Positions 1 to 6,374 of a DNA stretch of 8,378 bases are shown piece by piece (positions within the stretch are counted from its first letter, which is position 1; the number at the start of each line of letters is the position of its first letter). The notes under the pieces were generated by a model. It searched no databases. It was not told where the DNA came from and saw only the letters and a list, made by a program, of their open reading frames with translations. A program made the position numbers and the translations under genes. The DNA lies in contig RCNQ01000278.1 in the NCBI GenBank assembly GCA_003731675.1, forward strand, positions 1 through 8,378. The letters are read 5' to 3'. The stretch comes from Bacteroidetes/Chlorobi group bacterium ChocPot_Mid (GTDB taxonomy: Bacteria; Bacteroidota; Ignavibacteria; Kapaibacteriales; UBA2268).

Positions 1-1
1 T

Positions 2-496
2 GCTGATGTGGTGATAATGCTACTTCCTGATTATCAATATACACCAAAACTAATTCATTCAATGGCATATTTAATAGCCAATGGTGTTTTTTCTGTTGTA
101 TTAGGTTCGAGGATATTGGGCAGAGGAGCTTTGAAAGGTGGAATGCCCAAATATAAATATATTGCTAACAGGTTTTTGACATTATTTCAGAATTTTGTTA
201 TAGGTCAGAAGTTATCGGAGTACCATACCGGTTACAGAGCTTTTTCTGCTGAAGTGTTGAACAAGATAAAATACGAGAAAAATTCCAATGATTTTATATT
301 CGATAATCAGATGTTGTCGCAGATTTTTATGGCTGGGTTTAATATTGCGGAGATAACCTGTCCTACAAAATATTTTGCTGATGCATCGTCAATTAATTTT
401 CAGAGAAGTTTAAAGTATGGGTTAGGTGTAATAAAGACTTCTTTGATGCATTTTCTTCATAAATATGGGATTAAGAAATTCCCGATTTATGAATAG
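2..496 (+). CDS. Family 2 glycosyltransferase, DPM1-like (5' partial)
   Basis: The reading frame is open from the first complete codon and ends at TAG 494-496, so the N-terminal part lies outside the window. The fragment has about 164 residues. It opens with the strand and acidic motif MLLPDYQY, which matches the D-x-Q region of GT-A dolichyl-phosphate mannosyltransferase-like enzymes. GSRILGRGALKGGMP follows, and then the family hallmark LSEYHTGYRAFS. Enzymes of this type move a sugar from a nucleotide donor to polyprenyl phosphate or a cell-surface glycan at the cytoplasmic face of the membrane. No transmembrane helix is visible in the C-terminal part, so this looks like the soluble catalytic type, roughly 240 residues when whole. 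Donor and acceptor cannot be read from the fragment. It is followed by 44 nt of AT-rich spacer before the next gene, with no clear terminator. Confidence 0.9.
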   Translation, partial: ADVVIMLLPDYQYTPKLIHSMAYLIANGVFSVVLGSRILGRGALKGGMPKYKYIANRFLTLFQNFVIGQKLSEYHTGYRAFSAEVLNKIKYEKNSNDFIFDNQMLSQIFMAGFNIAEITCPTKYFADASSINFQRSLKYGLGVIKTSLMHFLHKYGIKKFPIYE

Positions 497-532
497 AAAA
501 AAATTTAAAAGAAAATTATAATTTTATTTTAA

Positions 533-537
533 GAGGG
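533..537 (+). promoter_or_regulatory. Ribosome binding site of the TlpA-like lipoprotein gene
   Basis: GAGGG ends three bases before ATG 541. The spacing is short, but it is the only purine-rich site near that start, and the lipoprotein signal begins directly at this ATG. Confidence 0.45.
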
Positions 538-540
538 ATT

Positions 541-1986
541 ATGAGGTATTTAGTTGCTATATTTTTATTATTGTCGTTGATAGGTTGCGAGAAATTTTTT
601 CCTGCATCGGAAAATACTACAAAGATTAAATTGCATATTGATGTCCCACCTGATGAAGTTATGATAGTAAGGGATAATCCTTATGATTTCAATTATGATT
701 ATGAGGTAGTGGCTAAAGCCAAATTAAGTAAGGATTTTGATTTTCAGTTTCAATTCAATCTTAAGGAAAAGGATGTTTTTCAGTTGAGGACTAAGGAAAA
801 CGTTATCATAGAAAGGATTTATCTGTATCCCGGTGATGAATTGAAAGTAAATATTGACAATACTAATCCTGAGGACTTGCACATTAAGTTTGACGGAGAA
901 TCTGCCAAGGCAAACAGCTTTGTACAAAATATAAAAAGCCAGTATGTTAAGCATCAGGATTATTATGACCAGTTGAATAATCCTAATGCAGATGTTTTTA
1001 ATCATTATATTGATTCTTTACATAATGATATGCTGAGTTATTTCAAGGAATTTTTCTTTAAGGATTCAATTCCTGAGGTAGTCAAAAAAATGGAAACAGC
1101 CAACATTGACTTTGAATGGGCTTATGCAAAGATTGACTGGACAATTAGGAATTTTTACTATAATCCACAGAATTGGGATAAAAAGATTATTCCTGATAAT
1201 TACTATGCTTTTTTGAATAATTTGAATTTGATTGAACCTTATTTGAGCTTGTTTCTGACACATTATCTTGAAAGTTTAATTTGGGACTGGCATATCAAGG
1301 AAGTACAGAAAGGTGTACAACCGACAGAGCAAAACAGAGAAATGGCTAAATATCAGATAGCAAAGCAAAAGTTTTTTGGAGAATCAGCTGATATAGCGAT
1401 GACATTATGTCTGAACGATTTGCTTATGATTAATTTTGACGAAAGGATGATGAATGTCATCAACAATTTGCTTAATGATTTCAGAAGCTCTGTCAAAAAC
1501 AAGAAATATGTTGAACCTATAGAAAAACTATATAAACAAAGGATTTCGTTGTTGAAGGGTAATCCTGCTCCTAATTTTACTTTGCCAAATTTGTTCAATG
1601 CACCAATATCTTTGAATGATTTTAAGGGGAAAGTTATTTATTGCTACTTCTGGAGTATGCAATATGACCCAAGTATTCAGATGGCAAAGTTCTTGAACAG
1701 GATTCAGATTGAGAACTTGAGAAATCCGAATATTGCTTTTATTTCTGTTGCACTGGAAGAGAACAATCAAGAGAAATGGAAAAACTTTATTCAAGGAGAT
1801 ACATTGACAGGTGCTCAGCTTTATGCAGAAGGGTTATTTGCGAGCAAAGTAGCAAAAGACTATATGATTAATACGCTACCGTACGCATTTATTGTTGACA
1901 AGAAAGGAAACATAGGGATGATGAATGCTCCTTTCCCGACTGATTCTAATTTGATTGAAACTTTGATTAGATTTATGAAGCAATAA
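541..1986 (+). CDS. TlpA/AhpC-TSA-like thioredoxin-fold lipoprotein lacking the CxxC motif
   Basis: This 481-residue protein starts with a lipoprotein signal peptide; the lipobox is L13-I14-G15-C16. Residues about 25-110 are beta-rich and resemble the DUF4369-type N-terminal domain of Bacteroidota TlpA-family proteins. Residues about 115-335 look helical. A thioredoxin-fold domain runs from G340 (GNPAPNFTLPNL) to the end, with the usual DFKGKVIYCYFW strand and the cis-proline loop (T445-L446-P447). Where relatives have W-x-x-W-C-G-P-C, this protein reads W371-S-M-Q-Y375-D-P-S378, so both redox cysteines are replaced by Tyr and Ser. It should therefore lack dithiol oxidoreductase activity. The fold and its membrane anchor are intact, and no stop or frameshift is present, so it looks like a maintained non-redox member. 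The FKBP-type lipoprotein gene begins about 55 nt downstream, probably in one transcript. Fold assignment is firm; a structural or chaperone role is inference. Confidence 0.88.
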   Translation: MRYLVAIFLLLSLIGCEKFFPASENTTKIKLHIDVPPDEVMIVRDNPYDFNYDYEVVAKAKLSKDFDFQFQFNLKEKDVFQLRTKENVIIERIYLYPGDELKVNIDNTNPEDLHIKFDGESAKANSFVQNIKSQYVKHQDYYDQLNNPNADVFNHYIDSLHNDMLSYFKEFFFKDSIPEVVKKMETANIDFEWAYAKIDWTIRNFYYNPQNWDKKIIPDNYYAFLNNLNLIEPYLSLFLTHYLESLIWDWHIKEVQKGVQPTEQNREMAKYQIAKQKFFGESADIAMTLCLNDLLMINFDERMMNVINNLLNDFRSSVKNKKYVEPIEKLYKQRISLLKGNPAPNFTLPNLFNAPISLNDFKGKVIYCYFWSMQYDPSIQMAKFLNRIQIENLRNPNIAFISVALEENNQEKWKNFIQGDTLTGAQLYAEGLFASKVAKDYMINTLPYAFIVDKKGNIGMMNAPFPTDSNLIETLIRFMKQ

Positions 1987-2043
1987 ATGGAAATTTGTTT
2001 ATAATTGGAAAATATTTGTGTAAAAAAATTATGGAATATGGAT

Positions 2044-2829
2044 ATGAAATACAATGGAAATAATTTGATTAAAATTCTTGGTGGAACTTTTCTGTTAATG
2101 TTTGCTTTCACACTATTTTCTTGTCAGGAAAGCAAGAAAAGTTATAATAATAATCCCAAAGATACTCTTGCAAATCCAGTGGAACTAATTGATAAATTCA
2201 GTTATATGGTTGGTTCTACGATGGGTTCGAATTTTGACAGAGATTCATTGTATAATGTGAATTATGATTATTTGGTGCAAGGAATTAAAGATGCACTTGC
2301 TAAAAAGCTGAAATTTAATAAGGAACAGTTTGATGCAATAAATGATACAATGCAAAAAGTTCTCTTCCAAAAACAAAAGAACAAAGTAATGAGGGAGAGA
2401 AAAGCCGCTGAGGATGCAAAAAAGGAAGCTTATGAGTTTCTTGCAAAAAATAAACTGGAAAAAGATGTTAAAACTTTACCAAGTGGTTTGCAGTATAAAG
2501 TTATCAAAGAAGGTAGCGGCAGCTCACCTAAACCTGGTGATTATATTACGATTAATGCAGTTGCTTATCCTTTGAATGGCAAGGAAATAAGTAATACTTA
2601 CAAAGATAAAAAACCAATTAAGGCACAATTGAAGGAAGGAATGCTACTTGCATGGATGCAGTCAATACCATTGATGAAGATTGGTTCAAAATGGAAAATA
2701 TGGGCTCCTTCTGAATTAGCTTTTGGCGAACGTGGTATGAATGATATTCCAGGAAATAAAGTAATGATATTTGAAATAGAACTTTTAGATTTTCAGATAG
2801 AACCTTATCCTGATATGCCACAGGAATAA
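2044..2829 (+). CDS. FKBP-type peptidyl-prolyl isomerase lipoprotein with altered active site
   Basis: An earlier TTG at 2005 is in frame, but ATG 2044 (or 2038) gives a normal signal peptide and is preferred. From 2044 the protein has 261 residues with lipobox L24-F-S-C27. Residues about 45-135 form the helical FKBP N-terminal (Mip/FkpA-type dimerisation) region, including the motif YMVGSTMGSNF. The FKBP domain spans about 145-254, from LPSGLQYKVIKEG to VMIFEIELLDF. This family catalyses cis-trans isomerisation at proline in the periplasm and also acts as a chaperone. Aligned by eye to FKBP12, Tyr26, Phe36 and Asp37 correspond to A172, I182 and S183 here, while Trp59 is kept (W204) and Tyr82 is Phe (F227). 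Isomerase activity is thus doubtful. The gene follows the thioredoxin-fold lipoprotein and ends at a strong terminator. Confidence 0.88.
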   Translation: MKYNGNNLIKILGGTFLLMFAFTLFSCQESKKSYNNNPKDTLANPVELIDKFSYMVGSTMGSNFDRDSLYNVNYDYLVQGIKDALAKKLKFNKEQFDAINDTMQKVLFQKQKNKVMRERKAAEDAKKEAYEFLAKNKLEKDVKTLPSGLQYKVIKEGSGSSPKPGDYITINAVAYPLNGKEISNTYKDKKPIKAQLKEGMLLAWMQSIPLMKIGSKWKIWAPSELAFGERGMNDIPGNKVMIFEIELLDFQIEPYPDMPQE

Positions 2830-2846
2830 ATCTGACTCAAATATTT

Positions 2847-2891
2847 ATGGGACTGGATGAATGCTGAGCTTCAATCCAGTCCCATTTTTTT
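2847..2891 (+). terminator. Rho-independent terminator between convergent genes
   Basis: A perfect 12-bp stem pairs ATGGGACTGGAT (2847-2858) with ATCCAGTCCCAT (2874-2885). The loop of 15 bases can pair further (GAA with TTC). A run of seven T (2885-2891) follows on the plus strand, so it ends the FKBP transcript. In the opposite direction the hairpin is followed only by a weak T stretch, so it may serve the convergent peptidase gene less well. Confidence 0.93.
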
Positions 2892-2898
2892 ATTTTCA

Positions 2899-4134
2899 TT
2901 ATTTAAACTTCTTAAGAATATCTGCGACAGCAGATTTGTGAATCATAAAGCTCATCATTTTTAATTTGATGTAATCTTCATGAAAAAAGTAGTAACCTTT
3001 GTTGTTTCCATTTCTTGCACCAGCACCAGAATCTTTAATCAAAAACCAGAATTTTCCATCTTGTTCTTTGTATCCTACAATATGGATTCCATGGTCGTCG
3101 GTAGTAGTGCCATTACTGAATCTAAATTGTCTTGCGTTTTCATCAATAAATTCAGATGGAATGTCAAAGGAAGGTACCATAGCGACTTCAGCATGTGAAT
3201 CATAACCGGCTTCAGAAACATCACCACCGATTGCAAGTGAATATCCTTTCTTAACTGCATTTTTAATTGCATTCATAAATTCATCTAAGGGAACATTGAG
3301 ATAGTCGGTCGAATGCCACCAGTTATCAGGCACTTTATATTCAACTTTTTTGTAGTATGGTTCTTGCATCAATGACATAATATCAACATAATCATCAAGG
3401 TTAAGTTTGACTACATTTGCAAAAAAATCTTTGGGTGTCATTTTTTTTCCTTCAAATTCGAAGCTTTCAGGTGGTTTACCAAGATAGTAATCTAAAATAG
3501 ATTTGATTGTTTCGATTGCTTGTTCCTCATTCCAGGCATTATTCGTTTTCAGTGAATTGAGGTAAGTGAGCATTTCATTGTACATTTTCTCATGAGCGTG
3601 GAATTTTTGTCCTTCTTTCATACCTGTGTATGCTTCAGCCGGGACGCAACCATATTTTTTCCATAACCTGATAAGAGCATTTGATTGAGAGCCCTCACCA
3701 AAAACAGAATTGCCTCTTTGCTGAATAAATCCACGAGCTTTTTCGATATACTCCCAATAAGTGTTGTAAAGTTCGGAAAGTTTAATCTTTTTACCGTAAA
3801 TTCTGTTTATTTCGGATTCGAAGAAAGATGTTGTACAAAAATTCCAGCACATACCAGACCAACCCTGAGAAATTGGTTCATTATGCCAGAACTTGGTGAA
3901 TTCATCAACAGATTTTGGAAGTTTGTATTGCGAAAAATCCATTTTGAATGTTTTTTGTTCATTTTCTTTAGGAGCTTCAAACTCTTCGACACTGGATTTA
4001 ATTTCTTCCCAGAATTCATTTTTAGGAGTAATAAATTTGCCTTTGTCTTTAATAGGGCTTTGTGCAAATATGTTTTGTTGTTGGTATGAGAAGATTGCAA
4101 TGATGAAAGAACAGTAAATAATGAGATATTTCAT
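2899..4134 (-). CDS. Secreted C1-family cysteine peptidase (bleomycin hydrolase/PepC-like)
   Basis: The 411-residue product has a Sec signal peptide (hydrophobic residues 3-17, probable cleavage after FAQ25), with no lipobox at the cleavage site. Papain-clan residues are visible in order. The oxyanion Gln is Q90 and the nucleophile is C96 in SQGWSGMCWNFC, with the six-residue spacing seen in papain. The histidine is H348 in DDHGIHIVGY, followed by KFWFLIKDSG. The position of papain's catalytic Asn is Asp here (D368), and the strand YYFFHEDYIKLKMM closes the domain. Such peptidases hydrolyse peptides, often as aminopeptidases. Export points to peptide degradation in the periplasm or outside the cell, unlike cytoplasmic PepC. 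No C-terminal sorting domain is visible. The start ATG (4132-4134, minus) has a well-spaced AAGGA site. The gene stands alone: convergent with the FKBP gene and divergent from the WD40 gene. Confidence 0.85.
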   Translation of the reverse strand: MKYLIIYCSFIIAIFSYQQQNIFAQSPIKDKGKFITPKNEFWEEIKSSVEEFEAPKENEQKTFKMDFSQYKLPKSVDEFTKFWHNEPISQGWSGMCWNFCTTSFFESEINRIYGKKIKLSELYNTYWEYIEKARGFIQQRGNSVFGEGSQSNALIRLWKKYGCVPAEAYTGMKEGQKFHAHEKMYNEMLTYLNSLKTNNAWNEEQAIETIKSILDYYLGKPPESFEFEGKKMTPKDFFANVVKLNLDDYVDIMSLMQEPYYKKVEYKVPDNWWHSTDYLNVPLDEFMNAIKNAVKKGYSLAIGGDVSEAGYDSHAEVAMVPSFDIPSEFIDENARQFRFSNGTTTDDHGIHIVGYKEQDGKFWFLIKDSGAGARNGNNKGYYFFHEDYIKLKMMSFMIHKSAVADILKKFK

Positions 4135-4143
4135 AAGTAAAAA

Positions 4144-4148
4144 TCCTT
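4144..4148 (-). promoter_or_regulatory. Ribosome binding site of the C1 peptidase gene
   Basis: On the minus strand this reads AAGGA, nine bases before the ATG. It supports the chosen start, which also gives a full signal peptide. Confidence 0.65.
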
Positions 4149-4206
4149 AATAATTTTAATAATTGAAAATTACAAAATATAAAATTAATGAAGTTTATTC
4201 AGATGG

Positions 4207-4236
4207 CAAATAATGAATTGATAAGAAAAGCACAAA
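4207..4236 (-). promoter_or_regulatory. Candidate Bacteroidota-type promoter for the C1 peptidase
   Basis: On the minus strand TTTG (4236-4233) is followed after 18 bases by ATTATTTG (4214-4207), close to the Bacteroidota sigma consensus TTTG-N19-21-TAnnTTTG. The -7 box departs from consensus at its TA and the spacer is one base short. In such AT-rich DNA this may be chance. It would give a leader of about 70 bases. Confidence 0.2.
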
Positions 4237-4346
4237 CACGGGTGGTTTTCGTTAAACAAATGTTGAATTAATTCGTTAATTAGTTAAAAAATGATAATAA
4301 AAGTAAAAATTTTATATAAATATGTTATTTTTTTATTAAAACTTTG

Positions 4347-4354
4347 TATTTTTG
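4347..4354 (+). promoter_or_regulatory. Candidate -7 element for the WD40 operon
   Basis: TATTTTTG matches the Bacteroidota -7 consensus TAnnTTTG at all six fixed positions. No TTTG-like -33 element lies at the proper distance upstream, so the assignment is weak. If used, the transcript would have a leader of about 115 bases. Confidence 0.2.
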
Positions 4355-4390
4355 GTATTTAATATTTCTGCAAAAAGCCGTAATATTAAT

Positions 4391-4414
4391 ATATAAGAAT
4401 TTATATAAGAATTT
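4391..4414. repeat. Perfect tandem duplication of a 12-bp unit
   Basis: The unit ATATAAGAATTT occurs twice head to tail (4391-4402 and 4403-4414), about 60 bases before the WD40 start. It may be slippage in AT-rich DNA or a paired binding site in the leader or promoter. Confidence 0.85.
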
Positions 4415-4462
4415 TGTGGTAAATAAAGTTTAAGTTGAAAAAATTTAATGTTATAATTAAAT

Positions 4463-4466
4463 AAGG
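4463..4466 (+). promoter_or_regulatory. Ribosome binding site of the WD40 gene
   Basis: AAGG lies eight bases before ATG 4475 and supports that start. Confidence 0.55.
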
Positions 4467-4474
4467 TAAAATCT

Positions 4475-5470
4475 ATGATACGTTATGTGTGGATAATTTT
4501 AGTTTCTTTTCTAATCGGGATGATGACCGTGCAGGAAACAGTTGCCAAGAAATGGGAATATAAAATGCGAACAATAGGACAGCACGACGATGAGGTCTTA
4601 GGGGTTTTTGTGAATTATTTTGATTCGAAGGTAGCTACTTGTAGTTTGGATGAAACAATAAAAATATGGACGTTGCCAAATCCAGAAAAAAAAGACCCCG
4701 GAGGAAAGCTATTGCATACATTGGTCGGGCATTTGGGTCAGGTTAATAATATTTCTTTTTCAGGAAATGACAAATGGCTGGCAAGTGGTTCGAGTGATAT
4801 GACTGTTAGAGTGTGGGATGTCGAAACAGGAAAACAGTTATCGGTATTAAAAGGACACACAGACCAGGTGATTGGTGTTTATTTCAGCCAGGACTCACTT
4901 AGCCAATATATTGCAAGTACGAGTTTTGACAAGACTGTAAAGCTATGGGATACAAAACTTGGAACTGAAGTAAAAACTTTACGAGACCACACAAAAGCAA
5001 CAAACAACATTGCTTATAGCTATGATGGTAAGACATTAGCTTCATGCAGTGATGACAAGACAATTAAGATATGGTCAACAGATTTGCATACAAAGGAGCC
5101 TTTGATGACTTTGATAGGTCATGAAGCACCTGTTTTGACTGTATTGTATAGTTTTGACAGTAAGTTGTTGATTTCTTCAGACGAGGCAGGATATATAAAA
5201 ATTTGGAGTATGCCCTCAGGAAAATTAGTAAGGACAATCAAAGCTCATGATGATTTGATACAGGATTTATCAATATCAGGAAATAACGATATTATTGTAA
5301 GTGCCAGTATTGACAAAAAGGTGAAACTTTGGGAGATTGCTACAGGCAATAACTTAATGACATTTGATGCAGGTGTTGAGATATGGGCGGTTGATTTGGT
5401 CAGTGATGTCTCAACTTTAATTTTAGGTTGTGCTGACGGTACTGTTAGATTTTTGGAACTAAAGAAATAA
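4475..5470 (+). CDS. Secreted seven-blade WD40 beta-propeller protein
   Basis: The 331-residue protein begins with a Sec signal peptide (hydrophobic residues 4-17, likely cleavage after VAK or nearby) without a lipobox cysteine. The rest is almost entirely WD40 repeats. Seven units can be counted from their closing strands: TIKIWTLP, TVRVWDVE, TVKLWDTK, TIKIWSTD, YIKIWSMP, KVKLWEIA and TVRFLELK. Most begin with a GH-type dipeptide (GHLGQV, GHTDQV, GHEAPV; degenerate in others). Seven blades make one closed propeller, normally a protein-protein interaction platform with no catalysis. The last blade is the most divergent, lacking the WD-type Trp. Being exported, it should act in the periplasm or at the surface. 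The stop lies 13 bases before the start of the next gene, so the two are cotranscribed and their products probably interact. Ligand unknown. Confidence 0.9.
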   Translation: MIRYVWIILVSFLIGMMTVQETVAKKWEYKMRTIGQHDDEVLGVFVNYFDSKVATCSLDETIKIWTLPNPEKKDPGGKLLHTLVGHLGQVNNISFSGNDKWLASGSSDMTVRVWDVETGKQLSVLKGHTDQVIGVYFSQDSLSQYIASTSFDKTVKLWDTKLGTEVKTLRDHTKATNNIAYSYDGKTLASCSDDKTIKIWSTDLHTKEPLMTLIGHEAPVLTVLYSFDSKLLISSDEAGYIKIWSMPSGKLVRTIKAHDDLIQDLSISGNNDIIVSASIDKKVKLWEIATGNNLMTFDAGVEIWAVDLVSDVSTLILGCADGTVRFLELKK

Positions 5471-5472
5471 TC

Positions 5473-5477
5473 GGGAG
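5473..5477 (+). promoter_or_regulatory. Ribosome binding site deciding the start of the OmpA-like gene
   Basis: GGGAG is followed by two adjacent ATG codons. The spacer is six bases to ATG 5484 and only three to ATG 5481, which favours 5484. The choice changes the protein by a single residue. Confidence 0.6.
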
Positions 5478-5483
5478 TAAATG

Positions 5484-6212
5484 ATGAGAAAAGCAAAATA
5501 TTCAATTTTTATTTTTTTGGTGTTGTTCCTTTTTGGGATAACATTTTTAAGCAGTAATGCACAAATGCTGACTACTGTGGTAGCTGTTACGGGCAATATT
5601 TTTGATGCTGTTACCAAAGAGCCACAAACAGTTTTTGTTATTGTTAAAGATGACCAGGGTAATAAAATAACGGCTACAAGGAGTAATGCTTCTGAAAATG
5701 GATATTATTATTTTACAGGATTAAGACCCGGGAAGAAATATATAATCACATTGAAGAAAACAAAATATTTCCTTGAAAATTATGAGCTTGATATAGCAAA
5801 TTCTGACAAGTATGAGGAATTATCCAAGGACTTTTTAATCAAGCCCATGTATGTTGGAGCAAAGATACCTTTCCCGGTACCACCATTCGAGTTGAATAAG
5901 TCAAAACTCAGGTTCGGTGCTGAAGATTTGCTGGCAGATATAAAAAATACATTGGCAAATAATCCTGAGGTTACTGTTGAGATTCATTGCTATCCTGATG
6001 CAGTTGGCAATAAAACTGATAATTTGAATTTGACAACCGAAAGATGTAAATCTCTATTGAATTTCTTTGTAAGTAATGGTATTGAAAGTACGCGATTAAT
6101 TATTAAACCTCATGATTCTGTTGACCCGGATAATCCTCCACCAACAAAAACAAGAGCTAAAGGTAAAAGATATATCGGAACATCTTATATAATAGTGAAT
6201 AGTATAAAATAA
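5484..6212 (+). CDS. Secreted CRD-like plus OmpA-like domain protein
   Basis: The product has 242 residues from the second of two ATG codons (243 from 5481). A Sec signal peptide ends near SNA26-Q, with no lipobox. Residues about 35-104 (TGNIFDAVTKEPQ to NYELDI, with NGYYYFTGLRPGKKY) fit a carboxypeptidase-regulatory-like/Cna-B-type beta sandwich. Residues about 132-239 resemble the OmpA C-terminal peptidoglycan-binding domain: PFELNKSKLRFGAEDLL, then PEVTVEIHCYPDAVG, then LNLTTERCKSLLNFFVSNGI. The usual GHTD motif reads CYPD. The Asp (D172) and Arg (R187) equivalent to diaminopimelate-binding residues appear kept. The closing NRRVE motif is altered to KRYIGT. No beta-barrel is present, so it is a periplasmic wall-binding protein and not a porin. 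It is the second gene of the WD40 operon and is followed by a terminator. A wall anchor for the propeller is the likely role. Confidence 0.82.
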   Translation: MRKAKYSIFIFLVLFLFGITFLSSNAQMLTTVVAVTGNIFDAVTKEPQTVFVIVKDDQGNKITATRSNASENGYYYFTGLRPGKKYIITLKKTKYFLENYELDIANSDKYEELSKDFLIKPMYVGAKIPFPVPPFELNKSKLRFGAEDLLADIKNTLANNPEVTVEIHCYPDAVGNKTDNLNLTTERCKSLLNFFVSNGIESTRLIIKPHDSVDPDNPPPTKTRAKGKRYIGTSYIIVNSIK

Positions 6213-6233
6213 ATTTACTGCCGTGATATTATT

Positions 6234-6273
6234 AAAAAAGAGCTATTTTTTGATTAAAGTAGCTCTTTTTTTT
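6234..6273 (+). terminator. Rho-independent terminator of the WD40/OmpA-like operon
   Basis: AGAGCTA (6239-6245) pairs with TAGCTCT (6260-6266). Six A on the 5' side can extend the pairing into the eight-T run at 6266-6273. It ends the operon about 20 bases after the stop. The remaining 100 bases before the next gene are nearly pure A/T, with no convincing promoter motif. Confidence 0.88.
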
Positions 6274-6374
6274 AATTTTTTTTATTAAAATATTGTTTAT
6301 TTTCAATTAAAATAGTAAATTATTTAATTGTATTGTTTTAAAATTAATTTAGTTGAAAAATAAATTAATAAAAA

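Larger units (their letters stand above)
4135..4474. other. 340-bp divergent intergenic region, no gene seen
   Basis: This spacer separates the divergent peptidase and WD40 genes and must hold the promoters of both. It is extremely AT-rich, with many in-frame stops on both strands; no tRNA-like or coding sequence was seen. Visible structure includes a palindrome GAATTAATTC at 4265-4274, GTTAA repeated at 4251, 4275 and 4283, and a perfect 12-bp tandem repeat at 4391-4414. Confidence 0.7.

Noticed and set aside
514..527. Palindrome AAAATTATAATTTT as a terminator of the glycosyltransferase gene
   Set aside because: The stem is only A/T and would be unstable, with no proper T run after it. It could equally be base-composition noise.
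2005..2043. TTG start for the FKBP lipoprotein
   Set aside because: It would put 13 extra residues before the signal peptide. ATG 2038 or 2044 gives a standard lipoprotein signal.
2899..2990. Type IX C-terminal sorting domain on the C1 peptidase
   Set aside because: The protein ends directly after the catalytic domain, with a helical tail and no beta-sandwich extension.
3685..4089. 134-codon plus-strand open frame
   Set aside because: It lies antisense inside the C1 peptidase gene, whose frame has a signal peptide and catalytic motifs. The plus-strand translation shows no recognisable domain.
6274..6374. Promoter for the ABC importer operon
   Set aside because: A TTGTTT/TAAATT pair at 17-bp spacing (6293-6321) can be found, but the match is poor and such pairs arise by chance in this nearly pure A/T stretch.
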